Shown: positions 45,985 through 56,136 of the stretch, piece by piece
Position numbering within the stretch: position 1 is the first letter of the stretch
Layout of the letters: the number at the start of each line of letters is the position of its first letter
Source of the DNA: Paraescarpia echinospica
Taxonomy: Eukaryota; Annelida; Polychaeta; Sabellida; Siboglinidae
Assembly (NCBI GenBank): GCA_020002185.1
Contig: CM034544.1
Coordinates: 34,107,066-34,171,065 of the forward strand
Length of the DNA: 64,000 nt
Reading direction: 5' to 3'
Notes under the pieces: generated by a model
What the model was told of the DNA's origin: nothing
The model's database searches: none
Seen by the model: only the letters and a program-made list of their open reading frames with translations
Made by a program: the position numbers and the translations under genes

Positions 45985-47202
45985 AACTGGTCAAGTAGTG
46001 AAAACGCGTGCAGTCATGGACGAGGTGAACTGATGAAGTAGAGAGAAGGCGTGCTGTCGTGGACGAGGTGAACTGTTCATGTAGAAGGAACACGTGCTAT
46101 CGTGGCCGAGGTGAACTGATGAAGTAGAGAGAAGGCGGGCTGTCGTGGACGAGGTGAACTGATCACGTAGAGACAATGCGTGCTCTCGTGGACAAAGTGA
46201 TCTGATCACGTAGAGAGAAGGCGTGCTCTCGTGGACAAGATGATATGATCTAGTAGACAGAAGGCGTCTTGTCATGGACAAGGTGAACTGATCGAGTAGA
46301 GAGTAGGCCTGTTGCCGTGGGCGAGGTGAACTGATCAGTAGAACGTAGAACGAAGGCGTGCTGCCGTGGCCGGTGTGAACTGTTCAAGTAGAGAGAGAAG
46401 GCATGCTGCTGTTAACGAGGTTAACTGATCAAGTAGACAGAAGGCGTGCTGTCATGGACGAGGTGAACTGATCAAGTAGAGAGAAAGCATGCTGTCGTGG
46501 ACGAGGTGAACAGATCAAATAGAGAGAAGGCGTGCTGTTGTGGACGAGGTGAACTGATGAAGTAGAGACAACGCGAGCTGTCGCGGAGAAGAAGAACTGG
46601 TCAAGTAGAGAGCAGGCGTACTGTCGTGGACGAAGTGAATTGATCAAGTACAGAGAAGGCGTGCTGTCGTGGCCGAGGTAAACTGATCAAGTAGAGAGAA
46701 GGCACATACTCGTGGACGAGGTGAACTAAGTAAGCAGAGAGAAGGCGTGCTGTAGTGAACGAGGTGAACTGATCAAGTAGAGAGAAGGCGTGCTGTTGTT
46801 AACGAGGTGAACTGATCAAATAGAGAGAAGGCGTGCTGTTTTCAACGAGGTGAACTGATAAAATAGAGACAAGGTATTTTCTCGTGAACGAGGTGAACTG
46901 ATCAAGTAGAGAGAAGGCGTTCTGCCGTGGACGAGGTGAACTGACCAAGTAGAGGGAAGGTATGCTGCCGTGGACGAAGTGAACTGATCAAGTAGAGAGA
47001 AGGCGTGCTGTGGTGGCCGAGGTAAACTGACCAAGTAGAGAGAAGGCACATGATTGTGGACGAGGTGAACTAATTAAGCAGAGAGAAGACGTGCTGTAGT
47101 GGACGAGGTGAACTGATCAAATAGAGAGAAGGCTCGCTGTCGTGGCCGAGGTCAACTGATCGAGCCGAAAAAAGGCACATAATCGTGGACGAGGTGAACT
47201 AA
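45985..47202. repeat. 43-bp minisatellite, about 28 copies
   Basis: The unit reads GTGCTGTCGTGGACGAGGTG then AACTGATCAAGTAGAGAGAA then GGC, with single-base indels. Divergence is higher than in the other arrays. Minus-strand frames (SSPRPRQHAFSLLDQFTSS) are artefacts. Confidence 0.95.
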
Positions 47203-47612
47203 TTAAAGGCCATATCTTGTCCAAATGTTTTTTCCATAGAACTATGTAAATATACTTGTACATGTGTGCTATTCAATGTTATCACAAATCTGAAGCCACG
47301 TGTTTCCCAAAACATTGATAAAATTGGTCTTAAACATTGCCCGGTCACAGTGCAAAACTGGAAATATCTGTTTTCCCCAAATGTCCGAAGGCGCAGATAC
47401 CTGACGTCACTCGTGAAACCGGTTACACGGTCACACGGTCTATCTTTAACATGTATAATTGATGAAGATATGTATTGTGGGAAACAGTGGCAATTCGGGG
47501 TTTGACTGGAAATTCGGTGCACATCTTCCCCAAAGACCCAATTTGTCGGCACAAAATGGAACATTTTGTATGTAAAGGACGGGATCCATGCTACGCCTAC
47601 GGCGATTAACAT
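47203..47612 (-). other. Unrecognised open stretch, 137 codons
   Basis: The minus strand is open for about 410 bp with mixed composition (FVPTNWVFGEDVHRIS, RTFGENRYFQFCTVTGQCLR), and no obvious repeat periodicity inside. It starts without a convincing ATG and ends at the border of the 43-bp array. It could be a piece of a transposon protein; I cannot assign it. Confidence 0.25.
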
Positions 47613-48670
47613 TACTTGTGGTTCAGATCTGTCAATGGATATATCTTAAGAGGTGGAAGATGGGCTTCAAAATACAGTTAGATGTAAATAAATCAACAGT
47701 CCTTAAAATGACTAAAAAGAAGCGTCAAGATGCGAACGAGTACCACAACAACACCACTGGCCATTTCACCACAACAGTTGCCGGACTCTCTCGGTTCATG
47801 CCTCGGCCTATATAAATGTAAATGTTTATTGATTTCTATAGCACCACATTTATACAATAATATTCTATGGTGCTGTACATTACAAAATATGGCATAGTAG
47901 AAAGTTAAAACATAACAAGCATTCAACATAATACAAATATTGATATAAAAAGATAAAACTAAAAAATGATAAATTAATAATTTCAATAGAAACATCGAAC
48001 ATATTTTATATAATTATCTAATAAGTGTAAAACTATTTAAATTAGTAAAATTAATAAGTTAATTGTATGCAATTATAAAATAGTGAGTCTTCAGTTTGCT
48101 CTAAAAAACACAGACATTGTTGCTGCTGCGGATATCTTTGGGAAGTTTCTTTGCAGCAACTTTAAAAGCACGATCTCCCAGAGTTTTCCTTTTTGTCCTT
48201 GATACATCAAGTTTAAGATCATCCTGCGATCTTAGACCGTAATGAATGCTTCTAGGAGTCAGCATTTCCAACATATATTCTGGTCCATGGCCATGTAATG
48301 AATTAAATGTCAGTAAGCAAATCTTATATTTAATGCGAAATTCCACCGGCAACCAGTGAAGTGACTAGTACTGGAATGATATGGTTATATTTGCCGATTC
48401 TGCACAACACTCTGGCTCCGGTGTTTTGAACCATTTGTAATTTCCGTATAAGGTATTTTGGTAAGCCGATCAAAAGGGCATTACAGTCAACATGGCTGTG
48501 GACCAGAGCATGTATCAGTTTCTCTGTACTCTGTTGATCAATATATTTTCTGATTTTTCCGATGCTATAAAGTTGTGCATAAGCTGCCCGACATTTGAAC
48601 TTGACATGTTCTTCCATAGACATGTGTTTATCAAAATAAGCTCCCAAATTTTACAATTCAGTGCATGTAC

Positions 48671-49624
48671 CTAGTAGCTCCCGATGTTAATGGCCGTGTT
48701 GGTGCATTTTGCTAGTTGTTGCGGAGTGCCAATTAAAATGTACTCAGTCTTGGAGTTATTCATTTTGAGTTTCATGCCTTGCATCCAGCTATTGATATCT
48801 CTGATGCATCGTTCCATGGACTCACGGTTACTGTCCATAGAATCAGGATGGAAACCACAGTAAACCTGATGATCATCGGCGTAAGCATGCCCCAGCTTCC
48901 CATGCTGATCAATGACAGAGAAAACAGGGCTAGAGTACTCTGTGAATTCAACAGGGTCTAGGCATGAGCCTTGCGGTACTCCCTGATCAAGTTTAAACTG
49001 CTCAGACACCGTACCATTGATAGAAATACGCTGCGACCTTGATTGGAGATAAGAGGAAAACCAACTTAGAGCTGTGCCTGGTACTCCAAAAGAGCGATTC
49101 ATGATATTTAACAACATGTTGTGGTCCACTGTATCAAACGCCGACGAAAAGTCAATTAAATCCAGTTGTGTTACCTTCTGTTGCTCCATGTTTAGAAGAA
49201 TGTCAGACTGGACCTTAACTAGAGCGGTTTCTGTAGAATGCCCTGCTCTATAAGCAGACTGACAAGGTGGCAAAGGGAATCCACAGTCTGAGTGAAGACA
49301 AAGTTGGTTTACAAAAGCTCGCTCAGTTAGTTTTGACACATACTGGAGATTCGATACAGGACGATATTTGTTTGGAATAGGATCCAATCCTGCTTTTTTA
49401 AGCAGCGGCACTACAAGTGCAGTCTTCCACTCGTGTGGGAATTCCCCAGTAGCAATAGAGAGATTGATGATGTGCGTGAGGAGTGGCAGTAATTCCTCCA
49501 TATACTCTTTAACCAATTTGGTTGGCATGGGGTCAAGAGCACAGCTGGTTGTTTTAGATTTCATAACCAACTTGTGCACATCATCTTCGGAGACCACCGC
49601 AAATGTATCTAAGTTAGCACACAC
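48671..49624 (-). CDS. LINE reverse transcriptase segment (317 codons open)
   Basis: The reverse transcriptase blocks appear in order: SCALDPMPTKLVKEY, EWKTALVVPLLKKAGLD, NKYRPVSNLQYVSKLTERAF, AGHSTETALVKVQSDIL, LDLIDFSSAFDTVDHNMLLN, QGVPQGSCLDPVEF (normally QGSVLGPxLF), AYADDHQVYCGF and NNSKTEYILIGTPQQL. The catalytic D in FSSAFD and the YADD box (codons near 48876-48887) are intact; the PQGS block has changes. After the stop at 48671 the frame resumes at 48647. It is the least decayed LINE frame in the window, but not a host gene. Confidence 0.85.
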   Translation of the reverse strand: MCANLDTFAVVSEDDVHKLVMKSKTTSCALDPMPTKLVKEYMEELLPLLTHIINLSIATGEFPHEWKTALVVPLLKKAGLDPIPNKYRPVSNLQYVSKLTERAFVNQLCLHSDCGFPLPPCQSAYRAGHSTETALVKVQSDILLNMEQQKVTQLDLIDFSSAFDTVDHNMLLNIMNRSFGVPGTALSWFSSYLQSRSQRISINGTVSEQFKLDQGVPQGSCLDPVEFTEYSSPVFSVIDQHGKLGHAYADDHQVYCGFHPDSMDSNRESMERCIRDINSWMQGMKLKMNNSKTEYILIGTPQQLAKCTNTAINIGSY

Positions 49625-49819
49625 ACCCTCTCTGAATGGTATATATGGTGGTTAGGTAACACCAATGTTCGTTCGAATAGCATCTATTTTATCACTAAAA
49701 AAGTTGTCAAATTCATTTACAAGGTTTTCCACAGAATCATGATCAGGTAGTGGAGTATTTTGCTTTTTACCACACAGGGTGTTTATGAGAGAAACTAATT
49801 TCTTCGAATCACCCTTAGC

Positions 49820-50539
49820 TTATAAAATTAAGTTAGAGAGATGGTCAGTTCGTTTGGTATTCAGTACATTGACGTATTTGTTCCGAGCACGGTGGAATGA
49901 TAGCAGAGTTTCATGATTTTTATCCTGCGTCCAGATTAATTCAGCTTTCCGTCTCTGCGACTTTAGTGATTTGAGTGCATCGTCGAACTGGCCGCACAAC
50001 AATAGTTTTGGATTTGATGGGTGCGTCATCTGTCTCAGTTCCCAATTGTAGTCACCAACTAGCTGATTGATATACGTGATATTTAATAGTGCATTAGTGA
50101 TATCCTTCAGGTCATTACTAAAAGCACTATTATCGATTTGTTTCAGTTTCCTGTACAGTATCGTACGTGTCTCTAAGGGAGGTCTGACCATGTTTACTCT
50201 ATAACACACAAACATATGATCTGCCACCATATAATCAGCCACGGGGTAACTAAGCAGAAGTTCACAATAATACATAGTAATAATTAAGTCTAGAGTGTGA
50301 CCAGATACATGCGTTGGGACCGTAACTTGCTGCGTTAAGTCATACATACTAAGTACATCACACATTCTAATTGCATCAACTTCTGTGTCAATATGCATAT
50401 GAATGTTAAAATCACCAGCTATCAGAAGTGAATGAGGCGTTTGAACTGCATGCGACAAATATGTCTGAAATTCTTCAAAGAATGTAGCAGTTGTAACACG
50501 ATGTTTTCCCGAGAGTGGTGGTCGGTATATAACATGCAC
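49820..50539 (-). pseudogene. LINE endonuclease C-terminal half and linker
   Basis: The frame reads HVIYRPPLSGKHR, LLIAGDFNIHM, TLDLIITMYY and VADHMFVCYRVN (catalytic SDHxxV changed to ADHMFV), then a coiled linker (DDALKSLKSQRRKAELIWTQ). The N-terminal half (ETWLTSGDAV, RTGGGVGILLKT) lies at 50790-50580 in another frame. Confidence 0.8.
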
Positions 50540-50769
50540 ATCAACTTTTGTCTTTTGACATAATAGCTAATAATTACCATACTCAAATGAATTGAGTTCG
50601 CCAGATGATACCTCTTTGCACTGAATAGCAGTCTTGAGAAGAATACCAACCCCGCCACCAGTTCTGCCGGACGGTCTCGGATTGTTCTTCAAATTATAGA
50701 CACCGGGCGTCAGTTCCGCACGTTTAACCGCATCACCAGATGTTAGCCAAGTCTCAACACATCGTCGTC

Positions 50770-51060
50770 GTTCTCGGTTGCTGTTGTTGCTGCTGCTGCT
50801 GCCATTGGTGCTGCTGCCGCTGCTATTGCCGTTGTTGTGGCTACAGCAGCTGCCGCCATCGCTACTGTCAATGCTGCTGTTGTCGTTGCTGTTGTTGTTG
50901 CTGCTGCCGCTGCTGCCATTGGTGCTGTCGCCGATGATATTACCGTTGTTGTTGCTGCTGTTGCATATGCCGCCATCGTTACTGTCACTGCTGCTGTTGT
51001 CGTTGTTGTTGTTGTTGTTGCTGTTGAAATTGTTGCTGTTGCTGCCGCTGGTGAACTTGC
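50770..51060. repeat. GTT/GCT/GCC trinucleotide expansion within the LINE endonuclease
   Basis: About 290 bp of TTG, CTG, CCG and GCT triplets, with an internal larger repeat (TGCCGCCATCGCTACTGTCA near 50850 and TGCCGCCATCGTTACTGTCA near 50970, about 120 bp apart). It keeps all frames on both strands open. It sits exactly where the conserved N-terminal endonuclease block (before ETWLT) should be. Confidence 0.85.
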
Positions 51061-51380
51061 AACACACGACGTTGCGTAATCACGGCGCGCAGTTGAAGCT
51101 GTGCAGCGTGACACATCCATGTCGGGGGCAGTCATACAGTTGGCACAGAGGTTGCGTCTGAAGGCAGACATTAGAGAGGTTTAGCATAGACGTGATCCGT
51201 TCACGTATCTGATCACGTTCGGACCTACGGTACGGCTCAAGTACGTAACCTGAACCGCAGTTTAGCTTCAGTGTACAACACAACGCTCGTATCCGAAATA
51301 GGCCAAGGAAGGGAAGTAACTATACTATCTTCCGGCACCCGCACGAGTGTACTTTCGGTGTTGGCAACTCGGAGTTCATC

Positions 51381-51388
51381 TATAAAAG
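51381..51388 (+). promoter_or_regulatory. Candidate TATA box
   Basis: TATAAAAG, 37-44 bp upstream of the ATG at 51425, would place transcription start near 51411. It is followed at the right spacing by a short first exon and a consensus donor. Confidence 0.45.
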
Positions 51389-51424
51389 AAAGCTGTACAG
51401 TCCGTTTTGTACCGACGTGATCTA

Positions 51425-52086
51425 TGGAGTTTGCAGGTAAGTGATGTTTTTTTAATTGATTTCAAATAAATATTATGATTATTATGATATATGTGAGTAG
51501 CTTGATAATAAATATAGATTATCATCAACATCATCACTGTTATCATTATTATCATTTATTGTCACAATCATCTACTATATTTAGTAACTTAGAAATTCCT
51601 GTTTTACTTAATTGATTTAATGTTCAGCTGTTCTCTGGTGATTTAAGTGTGCAATTGAAAATGACTATAATGAAAACACGTGTATTTACAGGTGTGTCAT
51701 CATGGCTGACGAGTCTGACTTCGACTATTCCACTGATAGTCGCACTCTACGAGGAGGAACTGTGCGTCATGTACATGAATGAACTGAAAACTGAACGTCA
51801 GTGCCAAGCCACACGTGCCTCTTGGCAAGTTCCGTGTCGACGAATTCACGCGAGATTCGACGATAGGGGTCCGGTACGGGTTCCGTACGTTAAAGTAACG
51901 TGTATGCTAAACTTCGCTACTATCACTGCAATCGGTCTGCACAAATGCGTTCCGCCTCTTTGGCCTCGTCTTGTCGGCTGCACTCTTGAAATGCCATTGG
52001 TAGACAATGCATGCCACAATGGTTTGCTGACTGGCTTTCCAAGTACACTGCCAGCCAGCTGGGGGAGGGCCTTGGCTGAATATTGA
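51425..52086 (+). CDS. Hypothetical two-exon gene (about 136 aa)
   Basis: Exon 1 is 51425-51437 (ATG GAG TTT GCA G) followed by GTAAGT. Exon 2 begins at 51692 after TGTATTTACAG, and the G plus GT makes Gly in phase. The joined frame continues without a stop to 52086: MEFAGVSSWLTSLTSTIPLI, VALYEEELCVMYMNEL, then a Cys-rich remainder (LHKCVPPLWPRLVGCTLEMP). An alternative reading uses the ATG at 51702 in exon 2, giving a 26-residue acidic peptide that begins MADESDFDYSTDSRTLRGG and ends at 51782. I recognise neither. The TATA box, intron and AATAAA signals make a real transcript plausible, but it may be a gene relic or a mobile element's own promoter. Confidence 0.35.
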
Positions 52087-52141
52087 ATGACAGACGTTAT
52101 GGTTGACTGATCACTTTCTCTTCTTGTGATGCCTGCTCTTT

Positions 52142-52189
52142 AATAAAAGTGTCCAAAATTTAAAAAGTTGTAGTATTCTTCAAAATAAA
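52142..52189 (+). terminator. Two AATAAA polyadenylation signals
   Basis: AATAAA at 52142-52147 and 52184-52189, downstream of the hypothetical stop at 52086. Confidence 0.45.
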
Positions 52190-52597
52190 GTTTCCACCTC
52201 CTTCACTGTACCTTCATGGCATAGTGTTAAAAAATAGCATGTAATAATAGTCTTAAGACATCAACATCATAGGTAATACACGAGACTGTCTAGTAGGCTG
52301 CCATGTAGGCGCACATGCAGTACTGCGCTATATGTAGCACCGCACCGACACCAGACAATCTAACATCAGCAGAAACAACATTAATCTCTCAAATGTCATC
52401 ATCACTGTCACGAAAATATATTTGCTCATCGTATGCGCCAATCTCGGTAGCAGAAGAGACACCGCTCTCAACCCACCGGCCGCCATTTTATAAGTTGTTT
52501 ACACGCGGCTAAGTTATTATGGAATTAGCTCAGACATGCTTTACTCGTGGCTCATAGTTTCATTGGCCATTTTTGAATACTTTCATAGTGCAGTTAA
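52190..52597. other. Spacer; short minus-strand ATG frame
   Basis: On the minus strand an ATG in a good context (ATAAAATGGCGGCCGG, near 52488) opens about 53 codons starting MAAGGLRAVSLLLPRLAHTM. It could be a small exon or chance. Nothing else is recognised. Confidence 0.2.
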
Positions 52598-52600
52598 TCA

Positions 52601-52797
<197 letters not shown>

Positions 52798-52849
52798 CGT
52801 GCGAGCGAGCGTGCGCGCGCGAATGTAGGATGTACGTGTTCGTCATAAT

Positions 52850-53240
52850 GTGCATCATCATCACCTCCTTCCTCACCATTTTGTGGACATATTTCTAATA
52901 ATCTTCATCACCATCTTCAACTTCACCATAATCATCATGGTAACCTTCATATTCACTAACGTTATTTAGCATCACCTACATCAAAATTTTCGCCATCGTA
53001 ATCTTCTTCATTATTTTCATATTCATATGCATCACCCTCATTTTCGTCATCATCATACCTTTTTCATCATCTTCTTTACCTTCATCTTAATGAACATCTT
53101 CATTTTCACTATAACAATCTTCTACACCATAATCATCGTAATCCCTTCATCATAACCATCATCATCGTCTTCATTATCACCTATACTTTAGTCATCATCA
53201 TCTTTTTTTCTCCGTTATCATAGCATTCTTCTTCATCTTA
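52850..53240. repeat. Degenerate CAT/TTC-rich tract
   Basis: Low-complexity sequence made of ATCATC, TTCATC and TTCAC words with no fixed period. Confidence 0.8.
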
Positions 53241-53254
53241 GTCTTCATCCACAT

Positions 53255-53540
53255 ATTGTGCGCGCGTGTGTGTGTGTGACATGCGTGTGAGCGTGAGTGC
53301 GTGTGCGCGCGTTTGTAGGATGTACGTGTTGTAGTCAAAATGTTCAAGTCTATGTTTAATGTTAGTTGATAGTCAGACATTGTTATTACAAAATGGGCAT
53401 GCGTGTTCTTACAAAATGTGCACACCTGAAATTATTACAAAATTAACCTCAATGTTAATACATAATTGCATTACATTATTACATTTATTACAAATTGAGC
53501 CTGTTTTATTACAAAATGGATCGATTATTTCAAAAGCTTC
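53255..53540. repeat. GT-rich stretch and ATTACAAAATG short repeats
   Basis: 53255-53325 is GT/GC-rich. From 53380 the phrase TTACAAAATG(G/T) recurs five times at irregular spacing. Confidence 0.6.
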
Positions 53541-53772
53541 GACACAAAATTGTTGATTTGCGCTGGTTTGTCGAATGCTAGCGCCACTCCAGTGCGCTCT
53601 TGTACCTGTTATCGCTGGGCGTCAAGTTTCTCTGTCATGTCCTCTTATCGATCTGTCGCCAGTCGCTATGCAATTATACAGTGTGTTCACGTAGTCGATC
53701 CCCCACTTGTCGAGGTTGTTACTCGTCGTCTGTTCGAGTTCATTTGTGCTGCTGTCGGACGGGGAAACAAGG

Positions 53773-54239
53773 ATGTCGCCCAAGTGTTCCAAGCAGAAGA
53801 CGTTTTCTCGAGCATTTGGGCTTATGCTTCGAGCGCTGGTCTTAGCGGCTCTATGCGGTTGGACAAGTACAAATGAAATGGGAGGTAGGACAGTTAGAAC
53901 ATCTATGCCATGTGCACTGTATCAATATCTTTCAGTATCAATGAGGAATCATACGTTAGTCACCATACAAACGGCACCTTTAGGAAACAGCGATCTTAAA
54001 AGCTGTTATTATGATCGAATGAAGACTGTTCGAACTGTATTTTTGTAATAAGTTTAATGCGATTGGTTTCCTTTTCTCATGTAGCGGATGCGTCACTTCT
54101 CGTGTCTAATCGGACCCGCACTAGACTAAATGGACAACGGCAGCACCATATTTCCTTGAGTCCGGAAACCTTCCATTTATATCGATTGCTAGTGCATATA
54201 ACAGCCAATAGTCAGGTTGTCTATGAAATATCTGCTAAG
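53773..54239 (+). CDS. Candidate first two exons of a secreted or membrane protein
   Basis: Exon 1 (53773-53884) starts with ATG and encodes a signal-peptide-like segment: MSPKCSKQKTFSRAFG then LMLRALVLAALCGWTSTNE. It ends GGA G before GTAGGA. Exon 2 (54085-54239) follows TTTTCTCATGTAG and joins in phase (G plus CG makes Ala): ADASLLVSNRTRTRLNG, ISLSPETFHLYRLLVHITAN, SQVVYEISAK. It has a potential N-glycosylation site (NRT). The donor AAG then GTTTGA is weak. Alternating hydrophobic residues suggest a beta-sandwich, possibly fibronectin-III-like, but I cannot assign a family. The gene may continue into the exons at 55650 and 59484, although the phases (0 versus 1) require at least one missing exon between them. 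Confidence 0.45.
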
Positions 54240-54248
54240 GTTTGAAAA

Positions 54249-54364
<116 letters not shown>

Positions 54365-54377
54365 AGTGAGTACTCGA

Positions 54378-54425
54378 GTGAGTCCGGAAACCTTGCACTT
54401 TTCAGGTTACCTATGAAATATGTTA
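54378..54425 (+). repeat. Partial duplicate of the end of candidate exon 2
   Basis: GAGTCCGGAAACCTTGCAC then TTTTCAGGTTACCTATGAAA closely matches exon 2 sequence GAGTCCGGAAACCTTCCAT ... GTCAGGTTGTCTATGAAA (54157-54230), with about 30 bp deleted in the middle. The two copies flank the GT microsatellite. Confidence 0.75.
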
Positions 54426-54437
54426 GAATGTTACAGT

Positions 54438-54660
54438 GCGTGAGTGAGTGAGTGAGTGAGTGAGTGAGTGAGTGAGTGAGAGAGAGAGAGAGAGAGTGAG
54501 TGAGTGAGTGAGTGAGTGAGTGAGTGAGTGAGTGAGTGAGTGAGTGAGTGAGTGAGTGAGTGAGTGAGTGAGTGAGTGAGTGAGTGAGTGAGTGAGTGAG
54601 TGAGTGAGTGAGTGAGTGCGTGCGTGCGTGCGTGCCTACGTGCGTTCGTGCGTGTGATTG
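54438..54660. repeat. (GTGA)n microsatellite
   Basis: About 45 GTGA units with an AGAG interruption at 54480-54496, then GTGC units. Confidence 0.98.
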
Positions 54661-54769
54661 CCGGTGTGTGTGCGTGCGTGTGTGTCTGTATATGCATGCG
54701 TGCGTGCGTTTACGAACAGATGGACGCCATTGTTTCAAAATATGTTAGAGATTGGGGAAGCGGAAGAAA

Positions 54770-55325
54770 TGAGAGATATAAGAGAGACGGGGAGAAAGAG
54801 AAAGGGGGAGAGAATACGAGAGAGAACGAGGGAGGAAGGGAGGGAGGGAGGGAGGGACATAGGAAGGAAGAGAGAGAGAGAGGAGGGAGGACGGGACAGA
54901 GGGATGGATGGATGGATGGAGGGAGGGAGGGAGGGAGGGAGGTAGGGAGGGACGAAAGGAGGAGGGAGGGAGGGAGGGAGGGAGGGAGGGAGGGAGGAGG
55001 GAGAGGGAGGGAGGAGGGAGGGAGGGAGGAGGGGAGGGAGGAGGGAGGGAGGAGGGAGGGGAGGGAGGGAGGAGGGAGGAGGGAGGGAGGAGGGAGGGAG
55101 GAGGGAGGGAGGAGGAGGGAGGGAGGAGGGAGGGAGGGGAGGAGGAGGGGAGGAGGGAGGGAGGGAGGGAGGGTGAGGGAGGAGGGAGGGAGGAGGAGGG
55201 AGGGGAGGGAGAGGGAGGAGGAGGGAGGAGTGGGAGGAGGGAGGGAGGGAGGAGGAGGTGGGAGGGAGGGACACACACAGTGACAGACAGCGGGAAAGTG
55301 AGAGAGGCGGAGACTGAACGACGGA

Positions 55326-55364
<39 letters not shown>

Positions 55365-55410
55365 GGGTGGAGAGAGTAAGAGAGAGAGTGAGAGAGCGAG
55401 AGCGAGAGAG
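54770..55410. repeat. ~640-bp polypurine tract (GGGA/GGA/GA)
   Basis: Almost exclusively A and G on the plus strand, made of GGAGGGAGGGA words and ending in GA repeats. Frames on both strands are repeat artefacts. Such tracts can form triplex DNA and often disturb assembly. Confidence 0.97.
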
Positions 55411-55486
55411 AGCGATGACTAAAAAATAAAAAACGGGCAATTGAGGGAGTGAGTGCGTGAGGGAGGGAAAGAGGGATGGAGGGGTG

Positions 55487-55565
55487 TTTTGTGTGTGTGT
55501 GTGTGTATGTGTGTGTGTGTGTGTGTGTGTATGTGTGTATGTGTGTGTGTGTGTGTGTGTGTGTT
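55487..55565. repeat. (GT)n microsatellite
   Basis: GT units with a few AT interruptions. Confidence 0.95.
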
Positions 55566-55649
55566 TGGCATTTGCGTGCGTGCGTGCATGCGCGCGCGCG
55601 TATGAGTTTATGTTAACATATTAGTTACCATATTAATTTCCGTTTTCAG

Positions 55650-55917
55650 ATGGTTGTACGCTCTGTCCCTTACTGGTAATGGAATATTCTGCCAAGGGCC
55701 TTTTTGAAGCTCCCCTGAATGTATCTGTCAAACCTCCAACGTACGATCAAGTAATACAGTTCGACACAGCCACTCCATTGCGTAAGTTATCACCTGTGGC
55801 ATGTTTACTAAGCCTACACAGTACGTAATAAATGTACTTAAAATGATATATATATATATATACATATTATATACATATATACATACATATATATATATAT
55901 ATTGTGTGAGTATACAA

Positions 55918-55953
<36 letters not shown>

Positions 55954-56043
55954 CATACCTACATATATATGTATTTGTGTGTGTATGTTTAATTAATCTT
56001 GCTAATACAATGATAGTGATGATGATATATATATATATTTATA

Positions 56044-56081
<38 letters not shown>

Positions 56082-56086
56082 CAAGG

Positions 56087-56136
<50 letters not shown>

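Larger units (their letters stand above)
47816..51300 (-). mobile_element. L2/CR1-like LINE, nearly complete, minus strand
   Basis: Minus-strand order: degraded ORF2 start (51283-51080), a trinucleotide tract (51060-50770), endonuclease (to 49820), reverse transcriptase (49624-48671), C-terminal domain (48647-48101), then a 3' UTR with AATAAA near 47830. Compared with the other LINEs here its frames are the least damaged. Confidence 0.85.

Noticed and set aside
48671..49624. Host reverse transcriptase or telomerase gene
   Set aside because: Motif order and flanking endonuclease identify a LINE ORF2; TERT-specific motifs are absent.
50778..51161. Leu-rich plus-strand and Ala/Thr-rich minus-strand proteins
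   Set aside because: Products of the trinucleotide tract within a LINE.
54612..55440. Gly/Arg/Glu-rich and Pro/Ser/Leu-rich frames of 170-230 codons
   Set aside because: Low-complexity translations of the polypurine tract on both strands.
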